DNA from: SIG480 sp045546975
Lineage (GTDB): Bacteria > Bacillota > Clostridia > Oscillospirales > JAAYXM01
Assembly: GCA_045546975.1 (NCBI GenBank)
Contig: JAZQDV010000008.1
Location: 97,508-161,507 of the forward strand
Direction: 5' to 3'
DNA length: 64,000 nt
Of this stretch, positions 25,104-34,345 are shown piece by piece (the first letter of the stretch is position 1; each line of letters starts with the position of its first letter). The notes beneath the pieces were generated by a model that was not told the DNA's origin, ran no database searches, and saw only the letters and a list, made by a program, of their open reading frames with translations. Made by a program: the position numbers and the translations under genes.

Positions 25104-26411
25104 TCAATCCTTTCCGTTTAAGTAGCTTATATACTGTTCCTTCGTCATTATCTGACTAAAAGATTTCTTTACGTGTTCTGCGCGTTTTCCTCCGTCTGCA
25201 AGAAGCTCTGCCGCCGTCTTTGCAAGAAGCTCTGCCGCTTTTACATAAGCGCAGGCTTTATTCTTCACTTCAAATTCTTTTGCGTGAAGCGCACCGCCAA
25301 ATCCACCGATTGACGGCTGGATTGTCGGGATAACGGAGCTTAGATCACCTATGTCGGAGGAACCGACTATCGGTGCGCCGTATACTATGTTGTCCGCACC
25401 CAGAACATCTTTTGCCACGTCCTCAAACACCTCTGAGAGCTCAACGCTCTCAACAAGAGGTAGATATCCCGGAGTATCGTCTATCTCGTAGTCCGCACCA
25501 ATCATGGCACACGCGCCCTTTACTGCACGTTCAAGCGCGGCGTTCCCCTTTTTTATCGCCTCGAACGTCGCACCGCGTACGTATGTATCGACACAGACCT
25601 CGTCGGGCACTGAGTTTACAACATCCCCGCCCTTTGTGATTATCGGGTGGATGCGTATCTTTTCTTCCTCACGGAAGGTCTCGCGGTTTGCGTGTATTCC
25701 GAGTATCGAAAGCGCTGCAGCGTTAAGAGCATTCACACCGTCAAACGGAGTGCTTCCGTGTACTGCGCGTCCTTTATATGTAACCGTTTTTGCAAGGAAA
25801 CCGAGGTTATGTCCCCTCACATATATCTTCGGTTCTTCCTCGTTGCCCTCGGCGTGAATCATCATTGCGATGTCAACATCGTCAAAATCGCCGTTTGCAA
25901 GAAGCTCCTGTTTTCCGCCAAAGTACTTTATTTTTCCCTCGTCGCGAAGCTCTTTGCGGTAATCGAGCTCAATAAACTCCTCTGCCGGAACTGCCATAAA
26001 CGTAACATCGCCTGAAAGCTCATCCATAACGCCGCTTTCCTTGAGCGCCATTGCAGCTCCGAGCATTGCCGCAAGCTGGGCGTTGTGTCCGCAGGCGTGA
26101 GCCGCGTTTTTCTCGCCTTCATACGGGTGCCCCGCACATTTTACGGCATCAAGCTCACCTATTATACAGATGTTGTAGTCGTGCCGCTTGCCTTTGAGTC
26201 GCGCCTTCACGCCCGTAAGCGCGTGAGGATATGTATAGGAAATTTCAAGACCGTCAAAAAAGTCGCGTACATACTTTGATGTCTTCTCCTCGCGGTATCC
26301 AAGCTCCGGATTTCTGAGGATTTCCTCGCCCGCGCGGATTATTGCTTCTGAATTTTTTGTTATCGCATCTTCAATTTTCTTTTTTATCTCCGCAATGTTC
26401 AAATCAGTCAC
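25104..26411 (-). CDS. M20-family amidohydrolase/peptidase
   Basis: Probable metal-dependent amide hydrolase. The 435-residue protein has the M20 metal motifs: GELDAVKC in place of the common GHxD segment, HACGHNAQLAAMLGAA near residue 110, PAEEFIEL with the catalytic Glu, MIHAEG near residue 190, and a late GALHAKEFEV. The dimerisation domain lies at about 205-320. The start is GTG, overlapping the serine dehydratase stop by eight bases. Position in the operon suggests it removes an acyl or amide group from the pathway's substrate. Confidence 0.87.
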   Translation of the reverse strand: MTDLNIAEIKKKIEDAITKNSEAIIRAGEEILRNPELGYREEKTSKYVRDFFDGLEISYTYPHALTGVKARLKGKRHDYNICIIGELDAVKCAGHPYEGEKNAAHACGHNAQLAAMLGAAMALKESGVMDELSGDVTFMAVPAEEFIELDYRKELRDEGKIKYFGGKQELLANGDFDDVDIAMMIHAEGNEEEPKIYVRGHNLGFLAKTVTYKGRAVHGSTPFDGVNALNAAALSILGIHANRETFREEEKIRIHPIITKGGDVVNSVPDEVCVDTYVRGATFEAIKKGNAALERAVKGACAMIGADYEIDDTPGYLPLVESVELSEVFEDVAKDVLGADNIVYGAPIVGSSDIGDLSSVIPTIQPSIGGFGGALHAKEFEVKNKACAYVKAAELLAKTAAELLADGGKRAEHVKKSFSQIMTKEQYISYLNGKD

Positions 26412-27630
26412 ACCCCGCTATATATAAGTTCGCAAGGCCGCCCTCCGCAGTCTCACGGTAACGGCAGGACAGGTCTCTTCCTGTTTCGTACATCGTCTTT
26501 ATAACAAAATCGAGAGATATTTTTCTTTGTTCATATAACATCTCGGCAAGTGATACCGCGTCTACCGCGCGCATCGCTGCAACCGCGTTTCTTTCAATAC
26601 ATGGTATCTGTACAAGTCCCTTGACGGGGTCACACGTAAGGCCGAGGTGATGCTCAAGCGCGATTTCCGTCGCGCATTCTATCTGCTTTATCGAAAGCCC
26701 CTTGAGATATGCAAATGCGGCAGCCGCCATTGCACACGCAGTTCCAACCTCTGCCTGACATCCGCACTCTGCGCCGCTTATTGAGGCATTTCTTTTGACT
26801 AAGTTTCCGATAAGTCCTGCAACGGCAAGAGCGGAGATAATCTCATCTTCACTATACCCTCTCTCACGGTGCTTGAAAATCAGCACTGCGGGAAGAACAC
26901 CCGATGCGCCGCAGGTCGGAGCCGTCACCATCATCTCGCCCATCGCATTTTCCTCACTCGCAGCATAAGCGTAAGCTGACAGGAGACAAATCTCCTTTTC
27001 GTGGCCGAACTCCTTTGCGTTCCCTCTTTCAAGAAGCGTGCGTGCCTTTCGGTCGATATTGAGCCCTCCCGGAATTATACCTTCTTTGGAAAGGCCGGTT
27101 CTGACCGTATCCTTCATACGCTCCCATACTTCTCTCAAATATTCTCTTATTTCTTTTCCTTCGAATCTTTCTACAAACTCAGGAAGGGTGATGCCCTCCT
27201 CCTCGCAGTATTTCTCTATTTCCTCGAAGGTGCTGTGCCGGTATACGACCTCGGCACTCGCCTGCACCTCACCGAGAACCTCTATCGCACCGCCACCAAC
27301 GGAAAGGACGGTCTTTGAAAAAAGCTCCTCGCCGTTCTTTAAGGCAACAATATCCATCGTGTTCGGGTGGGGAAGGTCCTCGCGCTTTGTATCAAATATA
27401 ATTTCACACGGTCGGTTTCCGAGCGTCTGCCTTATAGCATAGTCTGTTCTGTGTCCGATACCCGTTTTCGCAAGAGAACCGTATAGCGTAACCCTATACT
27501 CATCCGCATCGGGAGTTTCGTGCATTGTCGCAAGAATCGCATTGCTCGGTCCCATAGTATGTGAGCTTGAAGGACCGCGCCCTATGCGGTATATCTCTTT
27601 TATGCTGTACATTCCGTTGATGTTTTCCAT
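26404..27630 (-). CDS. sdaA: L-serine ammonia-lyase, single-chain iron-sulphur type
   Basis: Deaminates L-serine to pyruvate using a 4Fe-4S cluster. The beta-type domain (SIKEIYRIGRGPSSSHTMGP) and the alpha-type domain (TAPTCGASGVLPAVL, GAECGCQAEVGTACAMAAAA, LGLTCDPVKGLVQIPCIERN) are in one chain of 408 residues, with cluster cysteines in these motifs. The open frame extends to 27693, but that extension overlaps the promoter -35/-10 boxes, so I use the ATG at 27630. It heads a four-gene operon. Confidence 0.93.
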   Translation of the reverse strand: MENINGMYSIKEIYRIGRGPSSSHTMGPSNAILATMHETPDADEYRVTLYGSLAKTGIGHRTDYAIRQTLGNRPCEIIFDTKREDLPHPNTMDIVALKNGEELFSKTVLSVGGGAIEVLGEVQASAEVVYRHSTFEEIEKYCEEEGITLPEFVERFEGKEIREYLREVWERMKDTVRTGLSKEGIIPGGLNIDRKARTLLERGNAKEFGHEKEICLLSAYAYAASEENAMGEMMVTAPTCGASGVLPAVLIFKHRERGYSEDEIISALAVAGLIGNLVKRNASISGAECGCQAEVGTACAMAAAAFAYLKGLSIKQIECATEIALEHHLGLTCDPVKGLVQIPCIERNAVAAMRAVDAVSLAEMLYEQRKISLDFVIKTMYETGRDLSCRYRETAEGGLANLYIAGCD

Positions 27631-27664
27631 TACCCTATCCCCAAAGCATTTTTCACTAATTGTA

Positions 27665-27693
27665 ATTATATCACCAAAACCCGCGAAAATCAA
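27665..27693 (-). promoter_or_regulatory. Promoter of the sdaA-M20-epimerase-lyase operon
   Basis: Minus strand: -35 TTGATT (27688-27693), 17-bp spacer, -10 TATAAT (27665-27670). Confidence 0.85.
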
Positions 27694-27787
27694 GGGGATT
27701 TTCCGTATTCTACCGTAGGTAGAGTGTCAAAAAACCGCCTCTACGGCATTGCACCGAAGCTGTGGAGATAAAATATTTCGCAGTAGG

Positions 27788-27816
27788 TTGAAACAGTCGC
27801 CGGATTTGGGTAGAAT
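27788..27816 (+). promoter_or_regulatory. Promoter of the degV-family gene
   Basis: -35 TTGAAA (27788-27793), 17-bp spacer, -10 TAGAAT (27811-27816), 28 bases before the chosen start codon. Confidence 0.75.
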
Positions 27817-27844
27817 AAACACATAAACGATGGGAGGTTTTTAC

Positions 27845-28708
27845 ATGAACGACTTTGTAATTTTTACCGACTCAGCCTGTGACATAAGCACCGAAATTCT
27901 CAAAAGCTGGGAGGTTGAGCTTTGTGAGCTCACCTTTAAGTTTTCAGGCGAGGAGACGGAATACAAAAACAGCGAACTTTCTCCGAAGGAGCTTTATGAC
28001 AGAATGCGTGGCGGCGCCACAGGAAAGACCGCTGCAATAAATATTGAAACATTCAAGGACGCTTTCAGAAAAACCCTTTCTGAAGGCCGTGATGTTCTGT
28101 ACCTTGCCTTTTCCTCGGGTCTCAGCAATACCTACAACGCAGGAAGGCTCGCCGCCGAGGAGCTTTTGGAGGAGTTTCCCGACCGCCGCGTAATCGCAGT
28201 TGATACACTTGCGGCAAGTGCAGGCCAGGGGCTTCTCGTGCACTTTGCAGTCGAAAAGAAGAAGGCGGGGGAAACAATCGAGGAAATTGCCCGCTGGGTA
28301 CTCGAAAACCGCTTGAATCTCTGCCATTGGTTCACCGTTGATGAGCTTAAGTACTTAAAGCGCGGCGGAAGAATCAACCCGACAGCCGCATTTGTTGGCG
28401 GTATGCTCAACATCAAGCCCGTTCTTCATGTTGACGATGAGGGTCACCTCATAAACGTCGCAAAGGTCCGCGGCCGCCGTGCCTCACTCTCTGAGCTTTG
28501 CAAGAAGTACGGCGAGCTTGCACTCGACAAAGACGGTGTGGTGTATATCTGCAATGCCGACTGCGCAGAAGATGTTGAATTTGTCAAAAACACACTCTCT
28601 GACGAGTACGGAGCAAAGGTTGAAATCGTGACCGACATCGGCCCTGTAATAGGACTCCACGCAGGCCCCGGCACAATCGCCATTTTCTTCCTCGGAAAAA
28701 ACAGATAA
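27845..28708 (+). CDS. DegV-family fatty-acid-binding protein
   Basis: DegV/FakB proteins hold a fatty acid and present it to the fatty-acid kinase FakA for phospholipid synthesis. The protein has FTDSACDIS at the N-terminus, LAFSSGLSNTYNAGRLAAEEL (about 85-105), VDTLAASAGQGLL, and KYLKRGGRINPTAAFVGGMLNIKPVL near residue 175. These are the lipid-headgroup and family motifs. I start at 27845 (MNDFVIF) with GGGAGG just upstream; the earlier ATG at 27830 lies before that site. 287 residues. No FakA is in the window. Confidence 0.92.
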   Translation: MNDFVIFTDSACDISTEILKSWEVELCELTFKFSGEETEYKNSELSPKELYDRMRGGATGKTAAINIETFKDAFRKTLSEGRDVLYLAFSSGLSNTYNAGRLAAEELLEEFPDRRVIAVDTLAASAGQGLLVHFAVEKKKAGETIEEIARWVLENRLNLCHWFTVDELKYLKRGGRINPTAAFVGGMLNIKPVLHVDDEGHLINVAKVRGRRASLSELCKKYGELALDKDGVVYICNADCAEDVEFVKNTLSDEYGAKVEIVTDIGPVIGLHAGPGTIAIFFLGKNR

Positions 28709-28713
28709 AAAAT

Positions 28714-28745
28714 AAACGGATGTGGCTTTCCACATCCGTTTTTAT
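28714..28745. terminator. Bidirectional terminator after the degV-family gene
   Basis: Arms AAACGGATGTGG (28714-28725) and CCACATCCGTTT (28730-28741), loop CTTT, A run before and T run after. It serves convergent genes ending at 28708 and 28745. Confidence 0.93.
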
Positions 28746-29431
28746 TATAATTTTTCGCCGAGTCTCTTTCCTGCGGTCTGAAGCACCGAAAGAAGCGACT
28801 GCTCAAGGGCGGGATATTCCTTTTTTATGTATTCCTGCGAAAGCTCCGGTAACTTTGCCTCACCGTCGTCGGCGGCCATTTTTATGTTCTCTGCCGCGCA
28901 TTTGACGGAAAGTGCGTTCATTGAAAGCTCGGCATTTGTGAGCTCAGGCCATACCTTATCACCTACCGAGAACATTTCCTCGCTGTTTTTACCGCTTGCG
29001 CCATAGAGTGTTCTGAATATCTTATACACCGCAACGTTGAAGAACATAGCTGTTTCGGAGATGAGTTTCTTGCTCTTTGATTTTCCCACTATATCAAAAA
29101 TGAGGCTTATTGAGTTGACGAGAAGCTTCTTTGATATTGCCGCAAGCATACTTCCGCGGAGAACATTGTCCTTTTCCTCTGAAATATCGGGGATGTCTTC
29201 TGCAGATATTGTATAGTCCTCGCGCGACATTGTGCGCCCGAGAAGGAAGTCGCAGGATACTTTGTAGTAATCTGCGCACTTTGCAACAAATTCAAGACCC
29301 GGCTCGCGGAGTCCGTTCTCGTAATGAGAAAGCACCGCCTGCGATACACCGAGTTCACGCGCGACCGCGCGCTGACTCATACCTTTTTCTTTTCTTAAAA
29401 GAGAAATAGTTCTCGGAAAGTTCACATTCAT
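28745..29431 (-). CDS. XRE-family transcriptional regulator, soluble
   Basis: A helix-turn-helix of the Cro/CI type occupies residues about 8-65 (ISLLRKEKGMSQRAVARELGVSQAVLSHYENGLREPGLEFVAKCADYY). A roughly 150-residue helical domain without recognised motifs follows. No membrane segment is visible. The ATG follows a GGGGG ribosome-like tract. It is divergent from the fused aroE-aroK, and its target is not apparent from the sequence. Confidence 0.85.
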   Translation of the reverse strand: MNVNFPRTISLLRKEKGMSQRAVARELGVSQAVLSHYENGLREPGLEFVAKCADYYKVSCDFLLGRTMSREDYTISAEDIPDISEEKDNVLRGSMLAAISKKLLVNSISLIFDIVGKSKSKKLISETAMFFNVAVYKIFRTLYGASGKNSEEMFSVGDKVWPELTNAELSMNALSVKCAAENIKMAADDGEAKLPELSQEYIKKEYPALEQSLLSVLQTAGKRLGEKL

Positions 29432-29461
29432 TCAAAATACCCCCGGTTTTTTGAGCAGTAT

Positions 29462-29496
29462 GTCTATTATACTTAAAATATAACAATTTGTAAAGA
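29462..29496 (-). promoter_or_regulatory. Promoter of the XRE regulator gene
   Basis: Minus strand: TTTACA, 17-bp spacer, TATAAT, with the -10 near 29466-29471 and the -35 near 29489-29494. It is back to back with the aroE-aroK promoter. Confidence 0.65.
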
Positions 29497-29501
29497 AATA
29501 T

Positions 29502-29530
29502 TTGTATTTGAATACATCTTGTGGTATAAT
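29502..29530 (+). promoter_or_regulatory. Promoter of the aroE-aroK fusion gene
   Basis: -35 TTGTAT (29502-29507), 17-bp spacer, -10 TATAAT (29525-29530). Confidence 0.7.
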
Positions 29531-29564
29531 TGCACCATAAACCACAAAGGGAAGTGCTTTTATT

Positions 29565-30779
29565 ATGAAGCTTCGGTGTGCTCTGCTCGGAAAAGTTCTC
29601 GGGCACAGCTTTTCAAAACTTATACATTCGTACTTTGCAGACTACAGCTACGACCTTCTCGAGGTTTCGGAGGAAGAGTGCGCGAGAATAATCAAGAGCG
29701 CAGAGTATGACGGTCTTAACGTAACAATTCCATATAAGGAGCTTGCTTTTTCCATTTGCGATGAGGTTGACGAGGTCGCAAGAAACACAAAGAGTGTCAA
29801 CACAATCGTTTACCGCGACGGCAAAATCTGCGGATACAACACGGATGTTTTCGGCTTCACTGAAATGGTAAAAAGCGCAGGCATTGATTTTTCCGGCAAA
29901 AACGTGCTCGTGCTCGGAAGCGGCGGCACGTCAAAAACCGCAGTATATTCCGCAAAAATGATGAGCGCAAAATCCGTAACCGTTGTATCGAGAAACGGTG
30001 AGGTAAACTATAACAATGTGTACTCAATGACCGACACGGGCATCATCGTGAACACTACCCCCGTCGGAATGTACCCGAATTGTGACGCGACCCCTCTCGA
30101 TATAAGTCGCTTTTCTTCACTTTCGGGTGTCGTCGATGTTATATATAACCCGAAAAAGACCGAGCTTTTAAGACACGCCGAGCTACTTTCCGTTCCTCGC
30201 TGCAACGGACTTTATATGCTGTCGGCACAGGGCCTTCGCGCAGCGGAAATTTTCCTCGGCAAATCACTCTCTCCCGCTCTTGCAAAAAACGCGGAGCGCG
30301 GTGTTCTCTCTCTCACCGAGAACATAGTGCTCATCGGTATGCCGGGGTGCGGAAAGTCGACAGTCGGCAGACTTGTTGCCGAAAAGCTCGGACGCGAATT
30401 CGTCGATACAGACGAGGTAATCCGCGAGCGTTTTGGCGCGCCAAGTGACATCATAACAAAACACGGTGAGGCAGAATTTCGCGCGATTGAAAAGGAGATC
30501 TGCCGTGAGTTTGGAAAAAAGAGCGGACTTGTCCTTGCAACGGGCGGCGGTGTCGTTGAAACCGAGGAAAACTACACTTTCCTTGCCCGAAACGGACGCA
30601 TTTTCTGTATCACACGCAATATTGCAGAGCTTGAAACTCAGGACCGCCCACTCTCAAAGGACCTTGGCGCTCTCTGGATGCGCCGTCGGGATAAATACAA
30701 AGCCTTTGCCGATGTGTTTATAGAAAACGACTCCTCTCCCGAGGACACGGCAGAGAGAATAATAAAAACCGAGTTGTAA
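29565..30779 (+). CDS. Bifunctional shikimate dehydrogenase-shikimate kinase (AroE-AroK fusion)
   Basis: Two consecutive shikimate-pathway enzymes in one 404-residue chain. Residues 1-245 are AroE: LGHSFSKLIHS, NVTIPYK with catalytic Lys58, GYNTD with Asp94, and the NADP loop VLGSGGTSKTA (117-126). Residues about 252-404 are AroK: P-loop GMPGCGKS (258-265), DTDEVI (281-286), GEAEFRAIEK with the shikimate-binding Arg306, ATGGG (325-329) and the lid DRPLSK (360-365). All key residues are present, so both activities are likely. The rest of the pathway is not in the window, so this is a single-gene unit with its own promoter and terminator. Confidence 0.93.
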   Translation: MKLRCALLGKVLGHSFSKLIHSYFADYSYDLLEVSEEECARIIKSAEYDGLNVTIPYKELAFSICDEVDEVARNTKSVNTIVYRDGKICGYNTDVFGFTEMVKSAGIDFSGKNVLVLGSGGTSKTAVYSAKMMSAKSVTVVSRNGEVNYNNVYSMTDTGIIVNTTPVGMYPNCDATPLDISRFSSLSGVVDVIYNPKKTELLRHAELLSVPRCNGLYMLSAQGLRAAEIFLGKSLSPALAKNAERGVLSLTENIVLIGMPGCGKSTVGRLVAEKLGREFVDTDEVIRERFGAPSDIITKHGEAEFRAIEKEICREFGKKSGLVLATGGGVVETEENYTFLARNGRIFCITRNIAELETQDRPLSKDLGALWMRRRDKYKAFADVFIENDSSPEDTAERIIKTEL

Positions 30780-30794
30780 AAACAACTCGGTTTT
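30765..30794. terminator. Terminator spanning the aroE-aroK stop codon
   Basis: AAAACCGAGTTGT (30765-30777) and ACAACTCGGTTTT (30782-30794) around AAAA, then more T. The 5' arm is the last codons and stop of the gene. It can also stop minus-strand transcripts from 30805. Confidence 0.92.
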
Positions 30795-30804
30795 TCTATT
30801 TTGT

Positions 30805-32202
30805 TTACACAATTGCAGGGATGTCTCCGCCGTTTTTGAGAATTTCAAAGCAGTTTATCAGCTCGCGAAGCTCCGTTACGTTTATATAGAACTCGGGTTT
30901 TCTTCCGTTTCTTACGGCGGCGTACTGTCGCTCGTTGATTTCGCAGAGCTCGAGCGTTTCCGTCTTTCCGTTTTCAAGCTCTATCGTAATCGTCATCGCG
31001 CTATCCTTGTACTTTGCTCCCTTTTCCACTTCGCCTGCAACGGAGAAGCGAATGGTGTGGATGTAAAGGTTTGTCGGGTTTTTGCCCGTCATTTCCTTTC
31101 CGTCAAACACGCCGTACAGCGTATTGTCGCGGAAATCAAGCTCCAATGTGTGCGTCTCATTACCCATTTTATAGGTGACCTTTTTCACATCGTCGGAGTT
31201 GTATACCCAGATAAGACTTGAAACTATATCAGCGTGTGTAAGGTCTCGGAAATCCGCAGCCGCTCCCGTCTCAACAACGGAAGGAACACCCTCACGCATA
31301 ACGTAGCTTCCGCCGTTTTCCGTACGGCTTCCGACAAGAAGCGTTACGGTATTGCCGTCGCGGTCAGAAAACCGAAGCTTTGTGGGGTTGTTAAGTCCAT
31401 ACCTTGAAAGGTCGCGCGGATGGTCCTCAATAAGTCTCACCGCGCTTATTCCATTTACCTTATCAAGAAGGTGCGAGAGCACGTTCTCAGGGTGTGCCTC
31501 GGCATTAACGGGCGAGGTAATCAGATAATTTGAAGAATACCCTGCGGAATTCTTCTTCTCGTCCTCAGTCTTTTCCCTGACTGCAATATCAGCCTTGCCG
31601 GGACGCGTGAGCGTAAGAGCTGTGATATTCATTGAATCAGGAAGCTTATTAAACAGCGTGAAGTCGCGATAGTCCTCGCGCTTCATAAAGAGAAGTCTTT
31701 CGACGGTAGCGCTTACAGTATAGACAGTATCGTCATCTGCAAGGCGGACGTATGCACCGTCGCCAAGCGGGGTCGTATCGCCGACCACAAGCGTTATTCT
31801 CTTGTCCTTCCTCGTCGTGATGTCGACATAGAGGCGCGGGTTCTGTAGCCCAAACGACTCACCGTCGTCCTTTCCTATCTCCTCAGAAGCTCCGAGCGGG
31901 GTGAGGTATGCTACTGTTGTGGCGAGCTTGTCGCCATCAAACTTAAGGGTGTCGGCCTCACCGCGAACGGTAAAGACTTCATCTTTGCGCTCTATCGCAA
32001 AGACCTTGCCCTCAGAGGGTGAAAACTCGATGCTTTTTATGTCCGATGCCTTGATGTCGAGAATCTTTATCGACTGTATGTCGGGAAGGTCCGGTACATT
32101 GTCCCCGTTTCCCGACGAAGCGGTTTTTACCGCAACGAGGCAAACCACCGCAAGCAGCACCAGAATAGAAAGTGTAATAATAACGGGTTTGAACTGTTTC
32201 AT
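30805..32202 (-). CDS. DUF4340-type membrane-anchored protein of a Gld-like ABC module
   Basis: 465 residues with one N-terminal membrane helix (PVIITLSILVLLAVVCLVAV). The long extracytoplasmic part is rich in repeated beta motifs such as FAIERKDEVFTVRGE, TLVVGDTTPLGDGAYVRL and LLVGSRTENGGSYVM, the DUF4340 pattern (internal duplication at about 65-180 and 265-320). DUF4340 genes usually sit with a GldG-like gene and an ABC-2 exporter, exactly as here. The function is not established. It overlaps the upstream gene by one base. Confidence 0.85.
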   Translation of the reverse strand: MKQFKPVIITLSILVLLAVVCLVAVKTASSGNGDNVPDLPDIQSIKILDIKASDIKSIEFSPSEGKVFAIERKDEVFTVRGEADTLKFDGDKLATTVAYLTPLGASEEIGKDDGESFGLQNPRLYVDITTRKDKRITLVVGDTTPLGDGAYVRLADDDTVYTVSATVERLLFMKREDYRDFTLFNKLPDSMNITALTLTRPGKADIAVREKTEDEKKNSAGYSSNYLITSPVNAEAHPENVLSHLLDKVNGISAVRLIEDHPRDLSRYGLNNPTKLRFSDRDGNTVTLLVGSRTENGGSYVMREGVPSVVETGAAADFRDLTHADIVSSLIWVYNSDDVKKVTYKMGNETHTLELDFRDNTLYGVFDGKEMTGKNPTNLYIHTIRFSVAGEVEKGAKYKDSAMTITIELENGKTETLELCEINERQYAAVRNGRKPEFYINVTELRELINCFEILKNGGDIPAIV

Positions 32203-33638
32203 TATCTGTTCTTCCTTCTTATGAAAACGAATATGCCAAGAGCAAAAATCAAGAGTGGCATTACATATATAAGAACTATATGCAACACTCTTATTGTCCC
32301 CTCGGTGATGTCAAGGTCGTATTCCGACTCGACCTTTGGCATAATGTAGAGGGTCTGCATATCGTTTGAATATGAAACGGTGTCTGAAAGCAAGGCGCTG
32401 TTGAACGCACGCTGGATTCCTGCATAGCTATTGTCCGTGAAAGCGACCGAGCCAAATGCGATGACTCTTGAAAGTCCGTTCTTGCCCATGCTTCCAATGA
32501 GTCTTTCGGTGACTGATGCAACTACGAACGGGCCCGCCTCATCGCCCTTCTCCCTTGAAAGCGTTGTTATCTTTTTATCGGAGGAGAGGAGCTTTCCGTA
32601 AGAGGAATCGGATGACGCAAGAAGCGGAACGGTGCGCATATACCCATTTTCACCCACAAAGTCAAGCTTTATCGGGCGTGTTCTTGGGAAAATCGGCATG
32701 AGCTCGCCCTGTGACGAGGAATCAATGATTTCATTATCATATAAAGAGGCAACTATAACATCAGGGGAAGTGTATGCCGCACTCTCATCGCAGATGAGAT
32801 ACGTTTCAAAGCCAAATCCCCATTCGGCGAGGTAACGCTCGAGCACGGGAAGACTGCCCGTTGCGCTGTCCCAGAATACATAGAGGTTTGCGCCGTCGCG
32901 CGAGAGGAAGGCTTCAAGATTTTCTATCTCCGATGCCGAGAAGTCAACCGTGGGCGCTGCGATAACAAGATTTGTTATCCCCTCCGGAACGGAGAAGCGA
33001 AGGTCAACTGCGGAAATTGAAAAGTTGTTGCCCGCAAAGATATTTGCAAGAGCCGTCGGGACTATTTCATTGTGCCCCTGAACAAATCCGGCAGCGGTCT
33101 CCTTTCCGCTTGACACGAACATAATCGCGCTCGATATTTTTTCCTCGGTCTGGTAGAAGATCTTGTTTGAGTTTTCACTGAGTCTGAACGCAAACTCAGA
33201 GCTCTGAAGCACCTTGTATCTCTTTTCTCCCTCAACTACAAGCGCTTTTTTATCAGAATTTCGCGCGTCGGGATACTTTTCAAAAAACTTCGGGTTTTTG
33301 TTCGGGTCAACAAACTCATAGCTTACCCGTCCACCGGACTCGGACGCATAGCGCTGTATCATCTCAAGAGTATCTCTTGAGTTGTCGCCTTTTTCCATCT
33401 CAGCGCGCGTTGAGAGGATGTAGATATTGACGTCACCCGAAAGATTTTTTAACATCTCTGTTGTCTGGGACGAGAGTGTGTACTTCCCTTCACTTGTCAT
33501 ATCAAGTTTCAAGGAAAAGCGCTCCGTCAGAAATCCTGCGAGAATGTTGAATACGATTACAGCGACAACGAAAAGCGCAATAAAGAGCGTTGATGCCGTG
33601 CCGTATTTGAAATTTCTTGAATTGAACGGAATCTTCAT
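32202..33638 (-). CDS. GldG-like ABC-associated membrane protein
   Basis: About 478 residues. It has an N-terminal membrane helix (TLFIALFVVAVIVFNILAGF), a long extracytoplasmic domain with the ABC-type_uncharacterised/GldG pattern (FSLKLDMTSEGKYTLSSQT, then VSYEFVDPNKNP), and a C-terminal helix with an RRKNR anchor. I choose the ATG at 33638, which overlaps the permease stop as TAATG and follows GGAGGTGG; the open frame extends four codons further from a GTG. In gliding Bacteroidetes GldG is needed for motility, but this lineage keeps the module without gliding machinery. Confidence 0.87.
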   Translation of the reverse strand: MKIPFNSRNFKYGTASTLFIALFVVAVIVFNILAGFLTERFSLKLDMTSEGKYTLSSQTTEMLKNLSGDVNIYILSTRAEMEKGDNSRDTLEMIQRYASESGGRVSYEFVDPNKNPKFFEKYPDARNSDKKALVVEGEKRYKVLQSSEFAFRLSENSNKIFYQTEEKISSAIMFVSSGKETAAGFVQGHNEIVPTALANIFAGNNFSISAVDLRFSVPEGITNLVIAAPTVDFSASEIENLEAFLSRDGANLYVFWDSATGSLPVLERYLAEWGFGFETYLICDESAAYTSPDVIVASLYDNEIIDSSSQGELMPIFPRTRPIKLDFVGENGYMRTVPLLASSDSSYGKLLSSDKKITTLSREKGDEAGPFVVASVTERLIGSMGKNGLSRVIAFGSVAFTDNSYAGIQRAFNSALLSDTVSYSNDMQTLYIMPKVESEYDLDITEGTIRVLHIVLIYVMPLLIFALGIFVFIRRKNR

Positions 33639-34345
33639 TATGCACTCCACCTCCTCTTTTCAATAACACGGGATGTAAGGAAGAGGAAAAGCACCGTAAT
33701 GCTTATGAAGTAGATTATATCGGAAAAGACGAAAATTCCTCTTGAGAAGCTTTCAAATCTCGTAATTATGGAGAGGAACGATGCCGCGGCGGATATTGCG
33801 CCAACTGTCGTGCTCTCAAAGATGATGTCAAGAAGGTAGAACGCAAAAAGCGTTATAACCGATAAAATCGCCGAAATAATCTGGCTTTCCGAGAGCGAGG
33901 ACATAAACTGTGATATCGCAATGTAGGCAGCAGCACAAAGAGAGATTGCAACGTAGTTTCCGATTACCACGGAAAGCTCAAGCGTTCCGCAGAGTGCGGA
34001 AATTACGGGGTATATGAGAGTCAGCGCAAGTGAGACAAAGAAGAGGCAGAGTGATGCAAAAAACTTGCCCAAAACCACCTCGCCCGTCGATACGGGAGCC
34101 GTGAGAAGGAGCTGGTCTGTTTTCTGCTTCTTTTCCTCACTCCACACGCGCATGGTTGCAAGCGGAATCAGAAGAATAAGAAGAACGAGCATATCTGAAA
34201 TTACCGGCAAAAAGTCACTGTTGTAAGCAGAAAGGCAGTAGTTGTAGTAGGAGAAATTGCACACAAACGCAAAAACGCCGCAATAAACATACCCTATACC
34301 GCCCGTAAAATACGAAAGGAACTCGCGTTTGAAAATAGCCTTCAC
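33638..34345 (-). CDS. ABC-2 type transporter permease (GldF-like)
   Basis: 235 residues with about six membrane helices. The N-terminal FKREFLSYFTGGIGYVYCGVFAF and the cytoplasmic loop RVWSEEKKQKTDQLLLTAPVSTGEVVLGKFFASL are typical of ABC-2 permeases that pair with a GldA/CcmA-type ATPase. It is adjacent to the ATPase gene (next base) and to the GldG-like gene. The cargo is unknown; candidates are a surface polymer or lipid. Confidence 0.9.
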   Translation of the reverse strand: MKAIFKREFLSYFTGGIGYVYCGVFAFVCNFSYYNYCLSAYNSDFLPVISDMLVLLILLIPLATMRVWSEEKKQKTDQLLLTAPVSTGEVVLGKFFASLCLFFVSLALTLIYPVISALCGTLELSVVIGNYVAISLCAAAYIAISQFMSSLSESQIISAILSVITLFAFYLLDIIFESTTVGAISAAASFLSIITRFESFSRGIFVFSDIIYFISITVLFLFLTSRVIEKRRWSA

